Positions 52,143 to 62,207 are shown, counted from the stretch's first letter. The stretch is 64,000 nucleotides of DNA from Haloferax mediterranei ATCC 33500 (GCF_000306765.2 NC_017941.2:1240001-1304000), one strand, 5' to 3'. Notes: a model not told the origin generated them from the letters alone. Program-made: numbers and translations.

Positions 52143-54038
52143 TTATTCACCCACCTTGGGGACGAACTTCGTGCGGTTGTCTGGGAGCTCCTCGCCTTCG
52201 AGGAGCGCCGTCTCGAAGCCCTCGACGATGTCGGCGGGCTCGAACGGGTTGCCGTTGTACTTGAGGAGACTCGACATCTTGTCGCCGTAACCGCCGAGTT
52301 CCTTCTGGATGAGACCGCGGAACTGCGCGGAGGCCGTCATCTCGACGACGAGCGCTTCCTCGACGCTGTCGAGGAATTCCGAGACCTGCTGTTTCGGGAA
52401 CGGCATCATTTCGGAGACGCCGAAGACTTTCACCGAGTGGCCGTTCTCGTTGAGAACGTCGGCGGCCTCTTCGACGGTACCCTGCTGGCTACCGAAGGTT
52501 ATGAGACCGATTTCGGCGTCTTCGTCGCCGTAGACCGTGTTGAACTCGTTGTCGTCGTTGAGTTCGGCACGGATGGAGTCGACCTTCTGCATGCGGCGAT
52601 TCATCTGGGCGACGCGGTTCTCGGGAGATTCCGAGATGTGACCCGCGGGCATGTGTTCGTTACCCGTGGCGAGGTAGCGACCGCCCTTCTGTCCGGGCAG
52701 CGAGCGCGGCGAGACACCGTTTTCGGTGTCGTGCTGGAAGCGCTGGTACTTGCCGGCGTCGTCGTGCGGTGCCTCTTCGAGTTCCGCTTCCGTCAGGACC
52801 GAGCCGAGGTCGGCGTTCGGTTCCTCGTCGAAGACCGAAGCCGGGACGTTCGATAGTTCGCCGCCGAGCTTCTGGTCGTAGAGGACGATAGACGGAATCT
52901 GGTACTCGTAGGCGAGCTTGAACGCCTTGCGCGTCTGGTAGTACGCCTCGGCTGCGTTGCCGGGGGCGAAGACGACACGGTGGGAGTCACCCTGCGACGT
53001 GTACAGGACGTGTTCAAGGTCGGACTGCTCGGGCTTGGTTGGCATCCCGGTCGACGGACCGGCACGCATGGCCTCGACGAGAACGAGCGGCGTCTCGGTG
53101 ATTTCTGCGAGACCGAGCGGCTCGGACATAAGCGAGAAGCCACCACCGGACGAACCGGACATGGCCTTTGCACCGGCGTGCGAGGCACCGATTGCCAGCG
53201 CAGCGGCGGCGATTTCGTCCTCCACCTGCTCGGAGATACCGCCGAGTTCGGGGAGGTTCTGGGTCATGATAGTGAAGACTTCCGTCCACGGAGTCATCGG
53301 GTAACCCGCGATGAAGCGGCAGCCTTCGTCGATGGCACCGTACGCGATTGCGTCGGAACCGGAGAGAAGAACCTGCTCTTCGTCGTGTTCGCCGGTCGGC
53401 GCCTGAATGTCCGGCGCTTCGACGTCGAACTCCTCTTGGACCATCTCGTACGCGTCGTCGAAGACGGTGAGGTTGGGTTCGAGAATCTTGTCCGGCATCG
53501 CATCCGACATCAGACTCTTGATGACGTCGGGTTCGATGTCTGCGATGGCGCACGTGACGGCGACACCGGCGGTGTTGCGCATGACCTCACGACCGTGTTC
53601 GCGGGCGATGGTGCGCAGGTCGATATCGTAGACGTGCCAGTCGTTCTCTTCGACGCGCTCGTCGAAGTCCTCAATCTCGGAGGCGTCGAGAAGACCAGAG
53701 TCGTAGACGATGACACCACCCTCGACGAGTTCGTCGAGGTTCTCCGAGAGCGGCTTGATTTCCTCGTTGCCGTAGTAGGCACCCTCGCTCGGGTTGCGTG
53801 CGAAGGAGTCACCGAGGGCGAGGAGGAAGTTGTACCCGTCACCACGCGATTTGACGGGGTCGGCACTCACACGAACTTCCGTGTACGTGTGACCACCGCG
53901 GATGCGCGACGGGTAGTGGCGATGCGTGAAAACGTGTAGCCCCGCTCGCATCAGGGCTTTAGCGAAGTTCTGGCTGGTCGAGGCGATACCGTCCCCGGAA
54001 CCCCCTGCGATACGCCAGATAAGTTCGTGGTCAGTCAT
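52143..54038 (-). CDS. porA: Pyruvate (2-oxoacid):ferredoxin oxidoreductase, alpha subunit (gamma-alpha fusion)
   Basis: The 631-residue subunit has an N-terminal gamma-type domain (RIAGGSGDGIASTSQNFAKAL, residues about 1-195). The pyrimidine-binding alpha domain follows (GSDAIAYGAIDEGCRFIAGYPMTPWTE) together with the TK C-like domain at the end. The gene ends 3 bp before porB, so they are one operon with alpha first. The long gamma-alpha fusion is the halophile form of the enzyme. Confidence 0.86.
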   Translation of the reverse strand: MTDHELIWRIAGGSGDGIASTSQNFAKALMRAGLHVFTHRHYPSRIRGGHTYTEVRVSADPVKSRGDGYNFLLALGDSFARNPSEGAYYGNEEIKPLSENLDELVEGGVIVYDSGLLDASEIEDFDERVEENDWHVYDIDLRTIAREHGREVMRNTAGVAVTCAIADIEPDVIKSLMSDAMPDKILEPNLTVFDDAYEMVQEEFDVEAPDIQAPTGEHDEEQVLLSGSDAIAYGAIDEGCRFIAGYPMTPWTEVFTIMTQNLPELGGISEQVEDEIAAAALAIGASHAGAKAMSGSSGGGFSLMSEPLGLAEITETPLVLVEAMRAGPSTGMPTKPEQSDLEHVLYTSQGDSHRVVFAPGNAAEAYYQTRKAFKLAYEYQIPSIVLYDQKLGGELSNVPASVFDEEPNADLGSVLTEAELEEAPHDDAGKYQRFQHDTENGVSPRSLPGQKGGRYLATGNEHMPAGHISESPENRVAQMNRRMQKVDSIRAELNDDNEFNTVYGDEDAEIGLITFGSQQGTVEEAADVLNENGHSVKVFGVSEMMPFPKQQVSEFLDSVEEALVVEMTASAQFRGLIQKELGGYGDKMSSLLKYNGNPFEPADIVEGFETALLEGEELPDNRTKFVPKVGE

Positions 54039-54237
54039 ATTTTGAGCTCACGGCCCCGCTGGGGCGCTATCTGAAAAGTTGGGGTGGGTTTGATTAAAGA
54101 CTTTGCTATGGATTAACAAGAAAAGATAATGAAGGACTTAATATTGTTAAATTGGGCATGTTACCCATAACCAAAAATGGACGAACGGATAGTCAGAATC
54201 AGTGTATACGGTGAACGATAACTCGGGATAGAGTGAT

Positions 54238-55395
54238 TTACTCGTTGTCGGGACTCGATGGATGATACGGCGTGTCGTACTCACCGACCTGTCCGTCGAG
54301 GCGGTCGGGGTTGATACGACCCGACAGGAGCATGAAGTCGAGGATTGTGGCGTACAGCATCGCCTCGACGACCGGTACACCGCGTGGGGGTAACACCGGG
54401 TCGTGGCGGCCGACAACCTGAATCTCCTTTTCCTCGCCCGTTTCCCAGTCGACGGTCCGCTGTTTCTTCGGAATCGAGGTTGGCGCGTGGAGCGTCATCT
54501 CGCCGTAGATGGGTTGGCCGGTGGTGATACCACCCTGAATGCCGCCGTGTTTGTTGCCGACGGGGCGCGGGTCGTCGTTCTCGTCGAACTCCCAGTCTTC
54601 GTTGCGGTCCGAGCCGGTCCACTCACGGGCCTCGCGGCCGAGACCGAATTCGAACGCTGTCGCCGCCGGGACGGCCATCATCGCCTGTCCGAGTCGGGCG
54701 GAGAACGAGTCGAACCGGGGTGCGCCCAGTCCGCGAGGGACGCCCTGCGCCTCGAAGTAGATTGACCCGCCGATTGAGTCGCCTTCCGTCTGGTACTGTT
54801 CGATGACCTCCATCATCTTCTCGGCCGTCTCGGGATGGGCGCAGCGAACGTCGTTTTCCTCCGAGTGTTCGAGCATCTCCTCGAACGTGACCGGCGGCGC
54901 TTCCACGTCGCCGATCTGGTTCACGTGCGCCTTGACCTCGATATCGTACTCGCTCTGTTCGAGGACCTGCTTCGCCACGGCACCCGCGGCGACCCAGTTC
55001 ACAGTCTCGCGCGCGGACGAGCGCCCGCCACCGCCCCAGTTACGCGTCCCGAACTTCGCCGAGTAAGTGAAGTCGCCGTGCGAGGGCCGCGGGGCCGTCA
55101 CGTAGGGTTCGTATTTGCCGGAACGGGCGTCCTTGTTCTGTACGACCATTCCGATGGGCGTGCCCGTCGTGTAGCCGTCTAGCGTCCCCGAGTTGATGAC
55201 CACGGCGTCCGGTTCGCCGCGACTCGTGGTAATCATCGACTGGCCCGGCTTTCGTCGGTCCAGTTCCGCCTGTACGTCGTCGACGGAGAGTTCCACGCCC
55301 GCGGGGCACCCCGAGATGGTGACGCCCATGGCGTCGCCGTGACTCTCGCCGTAGGTGGTCACCCGAAAGAGGCGACCGAATTCATTTCCGTTCAT
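54238..55395 (-). CDS. aroC: Chorismate synthase
   Basis: The 385-residue enzyme performs the last step of the shikimate path with reduced FMN. It shows GRLFRVTTYGESHGDAMG (signature 1), GTRNWGGGGRSSARET (signature 2 region) and KHGGIQGGITTGQPI (signature 3 region). The C-terminal LSGRINPDRLDGQVGEYDTP is normal. It lies upstream of, and divergent from, the DUF6653 gene, with aroA 1.9 kb away. Confidence 0.95.
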   Translation of the reverse strand: MNGNEFGRLFRVTTYGESHGDAMGVTISGCPAGVELSVDDVQAELDRRKPGQSMITTSRGEPDAVVINSGTLDGYTTGTPIGMVVQNKDARSGKYEPYVTAPRPSHGDFTYSAKFGTRNWGGGGRSSARETVNWVAAGAVAKQVLEQSEYDIEVKAHVNQIGDVEAPPVTFEEMLEHSEENDVRCAHPETAEKMMEVIEQYQTEGDSIGGSIYFEAQGVPRGLGAPRFDSFSARLGQAMMAVPAATAFEFGLGREAREWTGSDRNEDWEFDENDDPRPVGNKHGGIQGGITTGQPIYGEMTLHAPTSIPKKQRTVDWETGEEKEIQVVGRHDPVLPPRGVPVVEAMLYATILDFMLLSGRINPDRLDGQVGEYDTPYHPSSPDNE

Positions 55396-55501
55396 TACCC
55401 GACCCTCGGGGGGCCGCGCATTTAGTGTTTGTAGAAAGGTGCAATCGTAGGCGGGATTTCGCCTCGCGGAGGTTCATAACCGATGGCGTCGAACGAACGG
55501 T

Positions 55502-55981
55502 ATGGGGTCGACAACCCGCGGAAGTCTCCGTAGTCGCCTCGAAGCGACGTTCTGGGAGCGACACGCCAACCCGTGGAGCGGCGGGACGCGAATCCTCGTG
55601 TATCCGGTGTTGATGTACGCCATCTACAAGCGAAACCGCCGACTCTTCGCGGCGACCGTGGCGTTCATCGCGGTCAACCCTGTGTTGTTTCCGCGACCCG
55701 AGCGCACAGACAACTACCTGAGTCGCATCGTTCTCGCCGAGCGCGAGTGGTTGGACGAGGGAAACGGAACGATGAGTCTCGACTACCCGAACGTTCTCAA
55801 CGTCCTCAACATCCCAGTTACCGTCTACGCGTTCGCCTCAGCGATTCGCCGTAAGCCGGTCGGAACCGTGCTCGGAACACTCGGTGTGATGGTGCTCAAA
55901 CTCTGGTGGACCGACGCAATCGTGAAGGAGACGGGCGTGACCGGACGCGGACCCGACGAGGAACCGAACTCAGCGGAGTGA
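55502..55981 (+). CDS. DUF6653-type membrane protein
   Basis: The 159-residue protein starts with RSRLEATFWERHANPWSGGTR and has hydrophobic segments at about 33-45, 50-64, 100-112 and 118-132. FWERHANPWS is the hallmark of the haloarchaeal DUF6653 family; its function is unknown. Its end overlaps the last bases of the convergent phosphatase gene. Confidence 0.82.
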   Translation: MGSTTRGSLRSRLEATFWERHANPWSGGTRILVYPVLMYAIYKRNRRLFAATVAFIAVNPVLFPRPERTDNYLSRIVLAEREWLDEGNGTMSLDYPNVLNVLNIPVTVYAFASAIRRKPVGTVLGTLGVMVLKLWWTDAIVKETGVTGRGPDEEPNSAE

Positions 55982-57205
55982 ATCGAGCGTCGCCGTGGCG
56001 AACGGAACCAGCATCTCGTCGGGGTGCAGGCCGCCGTGCATGGCGACGAGACCGAGTTCGGCTTCCTCCTCGTCGCCGAACCAGACGCCGAGGTCTTGGT
56101 GGACGACGACGAGGTCGCCGAGTCGGCGCTCGAAGGTCGCAGAGGGATTCGGGCCGAAGAGGTCGGAGTCTAACACCTCCTGTTTCCGGAACACCCTCGC
56201 ATCGAGTTCCGCTGTGAGCGTGTCGTGCACCTCGTCGATTCGCTCCGGTTCGAGGTGCAGGTGGACGTTTCGCGGACTGCCAGCGAACCGAATCGGCGTC
56301 CCGTCGGTCAGGGTCTTCAGGTCCGAAACGAGGTCGAACGGGGGTGCCGAGAGATCGACGTTTCGGTCCGGGTCGGTGTCGATGAGACCGTGGTCCGCGG
56401 TGATGCAGACGAGCGTTTCTCCGTCGTCGTCGGTTGTCTCCGCGAGCATGTCGATGGCCCCGGAGACACGGGCGAACGTCTCGTCCGCCGTCTCTCGATA
56501 GGCGTCGGAATCGACGCCTTCGGCGTGCCCGATGGCGTCGGTCTGCGGGAGGTACGCGAAGATGTACGACGGGTCCGTCGCACCCTCGGCAGCCTCCGCA
56601 AAGGCGTCGAGAAACGTCGAGAGGTCTTCGGGGTCGTAGGTGTGCGGAACCGTGGACTCGGAGGGGAACGGCGTCACGTGGTGCGTTTCGACGCCCGCCG
56701 CCGAGAGTTCCGGATAAATGGACTCTGCGTTGGCCACGTCCTCGAAGTCGATTCGTTCTGGTTCCGACCCGTCCTTCCGGATGAACGGAAGCGCCTCGAA
56801 CATCTCGTCCGCATCAGGGTCGTAGACGTTCCACCCGATGACGCCGTGCTCTGCGGGGAGGGTCGCGGAGTGGAACGTGTTCAACGCGGCGGCCGTCTCC
56901 GACGGGTAGACGGACGTGAGCGGCGTCACCGTTCCGGCACGCTCGAACCGGCGTAAGAAGGGGACTCGCTCGCGCTCGCCGTCCCACTGGGCGAGGCCAA
57001 ACCCATCGACGAGAAAGACGACGACGCGAGATACGTCACCGTACCCGTCGGTGGCCGCGTCGGGGAGTCGTGGCCCGATGTCGGCTCCAAGCAAGTCGGC
57101 GATAGTACCCGGAACCCGGGAGAAACACCAGTCCTCATACGCGGGGAGGAGGTAGTCCCCATCTTGCTGGCGCTTCCGCAGTGCCGACAGGTCGGATAAC
57201 TGCAT
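55970..57205 (-). CDS. Alkaline-phosphatase-superfamily hydrolase (nucleotide pyrophosphatase type)
   Basis: The 411-residue protein has the metal Asp in VVFLVDGFGLAQ and the nucleophile Thr/Ser region TSVYPSETAAALNTFHSA. It also has the metal site DAIGHAEGVDSDAY and the last metal site CITADHGLIDT. This is the type I phosphodiesterase/nucleotide pyrophosphatase pattern. No signal peptide is visible, so it acts in the cytoplasm. The substrate is unknown. Confidence 0.87.
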   Translation of the reverse strand: MQLSDLSALRKRQQDGDYLLPAYEDWCFSRVPGTIADLLGADIGPRLPDAATDGYGDVSRVVVFLVDGFGLAQWDGERERVPFLRRFERAGTVTPLTSVYPSETAAALNTFHSATLPAEHGVIGWNVYDPDADEMFEALPFIRKDGSEPERIDFEDVANAESIYPELSAAGVETHHVTPFPSESTVPHTYDPEDLSTFLDAFAEAAEGATDPSYIFAYLPQTDAIGHAEGVDSDAYRETADETFARVSGAIDMLAETTDDDGETLVCITADHGLIDTDPDRNVDLSAPPFDLVSDLKTLTDGTPIRFAGSPRNVHLHLEPERIDEVHDTLTAELDARVFRKQEVLDSDLFGPNPSATFERRLGDLVVVHQDLGVWFGDEEEAELGLVAMHGGLHPDEMLVPFATATLDSLR

Positions 57206-57274
57206 GGCACAGTCACCGGACGGCGGTAGGAAAAATATTCTGCTCGGTTGGGTTTTCTTCAGGTCTGGTTCGGC

Positions 57275-58567
57275 TCAGTTCTCGAGTACGTCGACGCCGA
57301 GGTCGCGCATCGTCTCGAAGAAGTTCGGGAACGACACGTCGACGTGTTCCGACCCGGCGATGGTTGTCTCGCCTTTGGCGACGAGGGCCGCAATGGTAAG
57401 CGACATCACGATACGGTGGTCACCACGGCCATCAACTGCCGCGCCGACGAGGTCCGTCTCGCCGCCGTGAATCGTGAGACGGTCCTGTTGTTCGGTGACA
57501 TTCGCGCCCATCTTGGCGAGTTCTTCGGCCATCGCGGTCACGCGGTCGGTCTCCTTGTAGCGGACGTGTTCGCAGTTCTCGATGACCGTGTCGCCGTCGG
57601 CGATAGCACCGAGTACCGCGATAGTCGGCAGCAGGTCGGGCGTATCGCCCACGTCGACTGTCGTTCCCGTGAGGTCGGCCGGCGAGACAGTAAGTTCGCC
57701 TGCGTCTTCGTCCCACTCGACTTCGGCACCCATGTCGCGGACGATGTCCACGATGGCGCTGTCACCCTGTGCCGACGGGCGCGCGCCTTCGATGGTGACC
57801 GATGTACCCTCCGCGCCCGCGACTGCGCCGGCGGCGAGGAGATACGAGATAGACGAGAAGTCGCCGGGGACGCTGTACTCGCCGTCGACCGGGTGGTACG
57901 ATTGCCCGCCGGGGACCGAAAAGCCGTCCTCGGTTCGCGTGGCTTCGACGCCGAAGTCGGAGAGCAGTTCGAGCGTGATATCGACGTACGGCGAGGATTT
58001 GAGTTCCGTCGTGAGGTCGATGTCGATTCCCACGTCGGTGACTGCGCCGGCCATGAGAAGCGCCGTGATGAACTGCGACGACACGTCGCCGGGGATTTCG
58101 ACCGTGCCGCCGGTCATCCCGTCGCCGACGACGAGCGGTGCTTGTCCGTTTCGTCGCGTGCTCTCCGCGCGGCCGTCGAGGTCGAAAACGGCGGTGAGAA
58201 GCGGACCGTGGGGGCGCGACCGAAGCGACTCGTCGCCGGTAAGGACGGTCAGGTCGGCTCCGAGGGCGGCACAACCGGTGACGAGGCGCATTGTCGTTCC
58301 CGAGTTCGCGCAGTCGATCACGTCGTCCGGCGTTCCGGGGCGGCCGTCGAATCCGACGACATCGACCGTCTGGCCGTCGCGGTCGACGGTTCCGCCGAAC
58401 GCTCGAACTGCGCGCATGGTGGCTTTCGTGTCGGCGCTGACGAGTGCGTCGCGGACGACGGCCTCGTCGCTGTAGCCTGCTGCGAGGATGGCTCTGTGTG
58501 TGTAACTCTTCGACGGCGGCGCTCGGATTCGGCCGCTGACCCGAGACGGGGAAACGTGGGCGTCCAT
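57275..58567 (-). CDS. aroA: 3-phosphoshikimate 1-carboxyvinyltransferase (EPSP synthase)
   Basis: The 430-residue protein has [14 protein letters not shown] (substrate Lys and Arg), [13 protein letters not shown], and the late [18 protein letters not shown] and [14 protein letters not shown]. It catalyses the step before chorismate synthase. It sits in the same neighbourhood as aroC, on the same strand, with an unrelated phosphatase in between. Confidence 0.95.
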   Translation of the reverse strand: MDAHVSPSRVSGRIRAPPSKSYTHRAILAAGYSDEAVVRDALVSADTKATMRAVRAFGGTVDRDGQTVDVVGFDGRPGTPDDVIDCANSGTTMRLVTGCAALGADLTVLTGDESLRSRPHGPLLTAVFDLDGRAESTRRNGQAPLVVGDGMTGGTVEIPGDVSSQFITALLMAGAVTDVGIDIDLTTELKSSPYVDITLELLSDFGVEATRTEDGFSVPGGQSYHPVDGEYSVPGDFSSISYLLAAGAVAGAEGTSVTIEGARPSAQGDSAIVDIVRDMGAEVEWDEDAGELTVSPADLTGTTVDVGDTPDLLPTIAVLGAIADGDTVIENCEHVRYKETDRVTAMAEELAKMGANVTEQQDRLTIHGGETDLVGAAVDGRGDHRIVMSLTIAALVAKGETTIAGSEHVDVSFPNFFETMRDLGVDVLEN

Positions 58568-58778
58568 ATCGGGGGGTTGTCTGGGTGCGGTATCAGCGTA
58601 CCGGACGCGGCGACGCTCTCCCCGGCTTGCAGTGCTGTCTATCTTTCTTCGAGGAGAGAATCCCGCCGTTTACGGCGGGAGTGAATCCGACAACTCCTAC
58701 CCAATCCACCGTCGATGGCAGACCGGATATTCCACGCTAATCCACACTCTTGAGTAAGTTTGTCTACATAGGCTATGT

Positions 58779-60074
58779 CTGGCGATTCAGGTCACTCGTA
58801 CCTACGTTGGTTCCATCCAGAACCACCGACAGGTCTGCGATGGCCTTGACTCGCTCGGAGACTCCGCCTCGAAAATCTGGAACGTTATCAGACTGCGTCT
58901 GATAGCCCGTGAGACGTAGTCTCACGACGTCGCACGATGGACAGCCGACCGCATCTGGAATGCAACCGGCGAAATCCCAGACGAGGGCGTGCTGAAATCG
59001 TATATGAAGAACCAGTCGTGCTGGAAAGACTTGAACGCACAATCTAGTCAGAAAGTCATCGAAGAACTTTCCGACGCTTTCCAGTCATGGTTCGACCTGC
59101 GACACAAGTTTGACGAGGCGAATCCGCCCGGCTACCGCAAACACGGCGACACTCGACCGCGTTCCACGGTCACGTTCAAAGAAGACGGATTCAAACACGA
59201 CCCTGAGAACAACCGCGTTCGACTCAGCAAGGGGAAGAATCTCAAGGAGTACTGGTCGGACTTCCTGCTCTGCGAGTATCAGACTCGCCCGGACGTTGAC
59301 CTCTCAGAGGTTGAGTCGGTACAGAACGTTCGCGCCGTCTGGAACGGCGACGAGTGGGAACTGCACTTCGTCTGCAAAGTCAGACTCGAAACCACCGATT
59401 CCGCAGGTGACGAAGTAGCAGGAATCGACCTCGGTATCAAGAACATCGCCACGGTCGCATTCCCCAATGAATATGTTCTCTACCCCGGCAACTCGCTCAG
59501 AGAAGACAAACACTACTTCAAACGTGCTGAATACGACACGGAGGGTGAGAACGGACCGTCCGAGAGGTCGATGTGGGCACGTCGGAAACTCGCTGACCGA
59601 GAGACGCACTTCTACCACACACTGACGAACGCCATCATCACAGAGTGTGTCGAACGCGGTGTTGGCACGCTCGCGGTGAGTTGGCCCGAAGACGTGCGCG
59701 AATCTGATTGGGGCAAGACCGGCAACAAGAAACTCCACACATGGGCCTTCGACCGCATCTACCAGTACCTCGAATATAAAGGAGAGATACGTGGCATCGA
59801 GGTACTGAAAGAGAACGAGTGGGATACGTCGAAAACCTGCTCGAAGTGTGGTGATGACACGAAGTCGAACCGTGTCGAACGTGGCCTGTACGTCTGCTCG
59901 TCGTGCGGGTTAGTCGGGAATGCGGATTGCAACGGGGCGGAGAATATGCGTCAGAAGATAACTCCAAGTCCTCATGGAGAGGATAGGAGTAACGGCTGTG
60001 TGGCACAGCCATCGACATACTTGTTCGACCGCGAGAGCGGGACGTTTCGCACGAGAGAACAGGTCGTGTCGTAG
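58779..60074 (+). pseudogene. tnpB: TnpB, broken by a 45-bp palindromic insertion and a lost start codon
   Basis: The frame restores a TnpB of about 416 residues: VTRTYVGSIQNHRQVCDGLDSL at the start, GIDLGIKNIATVAF with the RuvC Asp, SWPEDVRESDWG, CSKCGDD-n-CSSCG as zinc finger, and NADCNGAENMRQ with the last RuvC Asp. Two faults break it. CTG (58779) stands where an ATG would be expected, and 58886-58930 adds 15 codons with an in-frame TAG (58917-58919) between KIWNV and ARWTADRIWN. A GTG at 58989 could start a truncated 361-residue protein lacking the first 55 residues after the break. TnpB proteins are RNA-guided nucleases. Confidence 0.8.
58886..58930. repeat. 45-bp insertion made of two 8-3-8 palindromes
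   Basis: TATCAGACTGCGTCTGATA (58886-58904) and CGTGAGACGTAGTCTCACG (58908-58926) are each perfect inverted repeats with 8-bp arms and 3-nt loops, joined by GCC. ACGT occurs on both sides of the insert (58882-58885 and 58927-58930), as a target duplication would. Both palindromes share the inner AGAC-n3-GTCT. The insert sits in tnpB. Confidence 0.8.
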
Positions 60075-60130
60075 ACCGGCAAATATCCTACCTGCGGTAC
60101 GGGAAGCCCCGTCGTTTACGACGGGGAGGA
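59930..60130 (+). ncRNA. Possible guide (omega/reRNA-like) RNA overlapping the 3' end of tnpB
   Basis: In IS200/605 elements the RNA that guides TnpB comes from the 3' end of tnpB and the right end. Here that span contains the zinc-finger end of the gene and the terminal hairpin at 60107-60126. No direct sign of a promoter was found, so this is inferred from the family only. Confidence 0.35.
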
Positions 60131-60179
60131 TGTCACCGTTGCTTGGAGCGGCGGTTGCTGCTTGTTGCTTACGGCGTCG

Positions 60180-60269
60180 TTTCCGCTCGCCACTCGGAGC
60201 GTCAGTTTCCGCTCGCCACTCGGAGCGTCAGTTTCCGCTCGCCACTCGGAGTGTCAGTTTCCGCTCGCC
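60180..60269. repeat. 26-bp tandem repeat, 3.5 copies
   Basis: Units start at 60180, 60206, 60232 and (partial) 60258. The unit is TTTCCGCTCGCCACTCGGAG followed by CGTCAG; the third unit has one change (GTGTCAG for GCGTCAG). They lie between the tnpB element's right end and the CBS-domain gene, in a 257-bp gap. Function is unknown. Confidence 0.85.
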
Positions 60270-60383
60270 GCGTGGGTTAGCAGCGGCCCCGCAGCAACCC
60301 GTTCTCGAAGTAGTAGTCGAATCCCATTCCCGACGTGTTAGAATTACAACCCTGCCTTTCCCTGTAGACGACGATACTATGGT

Positions 60384-60803
60384 ATGCTCGTCAAAGGCAT
60401 CGCCCAGTCCGACGTGGTGACAGTCGGTATCGAAGCCACACTCGAAGACGTTGCTCGAACGATGCGTGACGAACGTGTCGGCAGCGTCGTCGTGGTCGAT
60501 GGGAAGGGCGTCGTCTCCGGCCTGTTGACCGACCGCGACCTCGTCGTCTACGGTATCGCTGGCGACCGTGCCGTGTCCGACCTCGTTGCCAACGATATCT
60601 TCTCGACGAACGTATTCTGTGTCGACCCCGAAGACGAGGTTGCCGACGTCGTCGACCGGATGCACGACGAAGGAGTTCGCCGCGTCCCCGTCGTCTCCGA
60701 TGGTTCTCTCGTCGGAATCGTCACACTCGACGACCTGCTGTGTCACCTGTCGGCGCAAATCGAATCGCTTGCGGACGTGGTTCGCGGTGAGTTCCCAGAG
60801 TGA
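60384..60803 (+). CDS. CBS-domain pair protein
   Basis: The 139-residue protein consists of two CBS motifs: VTVGIEATLEDVARTMRDERVGSVVVVD-n-GLLTDRDLV (about 11-55) and FCVDPEDEVADVVDRMHDEGVRRVPVV-n-GIVTLDDLL (about 77-122). CBS pairs bind adenosyl nucleotides and regulate partner proteins. No other domain is fused, so it is a stand-alone sensor whose partner is unknown. Confidence 0.92.
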   Translation: MLVKGIAQSDVVTVGIEATLEDVARTMRDERVGSVVVVDGKGVVSGLLTDRDLVVYGIAGDRAVSDLVANDIFSTNVFCVDPEDEVADVVDRMHDEGVRRVPVVSDGSLVGIVTLDDLLCHLSAQIESLADVVRGEFPE

Positions 60804-60965
60804 TTCCGGGGGGCGATACGCGCCCGTCACACCCATCTCGTGGCGTGCCCCGGCGGCAAATCCACGGAGTGTCACCCCGCCCGAGGTGTCGCTCTGTGGA
60901 GCCGATACCGGAAACCGCCGCCCGCGACGCAAGGGCTTTACTACCAACCGGGCGAAGCCCGGATT

Positions 60966-62141
60966 ATGGAACCCGATTTCTCACCACTGGACGAGTTCCT
61001 CGGCGACGACTTCGACGGCTACCTCATTTCTGCCGACGGAACTGACTCCAACCAGTTGTACCTCTCTGGGTTCGATGCCCCCGACCCGTACACGACGCTC
61101 TACACGCCCGATGGAATTCACCTTCTCGTCTCGGGACTGGAGTACGGCCGCGCGAAAAAGGAAAGTCGCGCCGACACCGTCTCCCGACTCTCAGACTACA
61201 ACTACCGAGAGAAGTACACCGAGCACGGCCCTGTCGTCGGAAAGGCGAAAGCCATTGCCGGATTCTTGGCGGACCACGATATCGAGGCGGTCGCTACCCC
61301 CGCGGACTTCCCGCTCGCAACCGGCGACGCGCTCCGCGAGGAGGGCCTCTCGGTCGAAGCGGAAACCGAGAACGTGCTGTCCAACATCCGCGCGGTGAAG
61401 ACCAGCGAGGAAGTCGACCACATCCGCGACGCGCAGGAAGCAAACGAGGCCGCGATGCGGGCCGCAGAAGACCTCATCCGCGCCGCCGACGTGGCCGACA
61501 ACGGAGTCCTCCACTACGAGGGCGAACCGCTGACGAGCGAGCGCGTCAAAGAGGAAATCGAGATTACGCTCCTCCGCCACGGCTGTGCACTGGACGAGAC
61601 AATCGTTGCCTGCGGTGCCGACGCAGCCGACCCGCACGACCGCGGCAGCGGCCCGCTCCACGCCGACGAGGCCATCATTATCGACATCTTCCCGCGCGAC
61701 AAGGAGACGAAGTACAACGGCGACATGACCCGAACCTTCGTCAAGGGAGAACCGACGCCGGAGATTCGCGAGTGGTTCGACCTCACCGAAGCGGCGTTCC
61801 ACGCCGCTCTTGACGCTATCGAAGCGGGAGCAACCGGAAAAGACGTTCACGACGCCGTCTGCGACGTGTACGAGAACGCTGGCGAAAACACGCTTCGCGC
61901 CGACCCCTCCGCCGAAACCGGCTTCATTCACAGTACGGGCCACGGCGTCGGCCTCGACGTGCACGAACTCCCGTCTCTGAGCCAAGCCGGTGAGGAACTG
62001 AAACCCGGCCACGTCATCACCATCGAACCGGGCCTGTACGACCCGGATATTGGCGGCGTCAGAATCGAAGACCTCGTGGTCGTCACGGAAGACGGCTACG
62101 AGAACCTGACCGACTACCCGGTCGAACTCGTCGTCGAATAG
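60966..62141 (+). CDS. M24 family Xaa-Pro-type metallopeptidase
   Basis: From ATG 60966 the protein has 391 residues. The dinuclear metal site is complete: IIDIFP (Asp), GDMTRTF (Asp), STGHGVGLDVHE (His), TIEPGLY (Glu) and VRIEDLVVV (Glu). The N-terminal domain is of creatinase/prolidase type. It removes N-terminal residues before Pro or cuts X-Pro dipeptides; the precise specificity is not known. An in-frame upstream extension to 60840 is open but lacks homology-like sequence. Confidence 0.92.
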   Translation: MEPDFSPLDEFLGDDFDGYLISADGTDSNQLYLSGFDAPDPYTTLYTPDGIHLLVSGLEYGRAKKESRADTVSRLSDYNYREKYTEHGPVVGKAKAIAGFLADHDIEAVATPADFPLATGDALREEGLSVEAETENVLSNIRAVKTSEEVDHIRDAQEANEAAMRAAEDLIRAADVADNGVLHYEGEPLTSERVKEEIEITLLRHGCALDETIVACGADAADPHDRGSGPLHADEAIIIDIFPRDKETKYNGDMTRTFVKGEPTPEIREWFDLTEAAFHAALDAIEAGATGKDVHDAVCDVYENAGENTLRADPSAETGFIHSTGHGVGLDVHELPSLSQAGEELKPGHVITIEPGLYDPDIGGVRIEDLVVVTEDGYENLTDYPVELVVE

Positions 62142-62207
62142 GCACCGACAGTACCTACCGAGTCCAGTTTTTGCCGGTAGACAATTGGACGGGTTTCGAG
62201 CACAGAA

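Larger units (their letters stand above)
58655..60135 (+). mobile_element. IS200/IS605-type element with tnpB only (IS1341-like)
   Basis: The left end shows a hairpin CCCGCCGTTTACGGCGGG (58662-58679). The right end shows a similar hairpin CCCCGTCGTTTACGACGGGG (60107-60126). The region between holds a broken tnpB gene and no tnpA, so it cannot move alone. Both hairpins share the CGTTTACG core, as expected of IS200/605 ends. The exact borders are uncertain. Confidence 0.75.

Noticed and set aside
51087..52856. Plus-strand open frame of 589 codons
   Set aside because: It is opposite porB/porA and has no recognisable domain; its composition is that of a reversed acidic gene.
57248..58684. Plus-strand open frame of 478 codons
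   Set aside because: It is antisense to aroA, which shows all EPSP synthase motifs.
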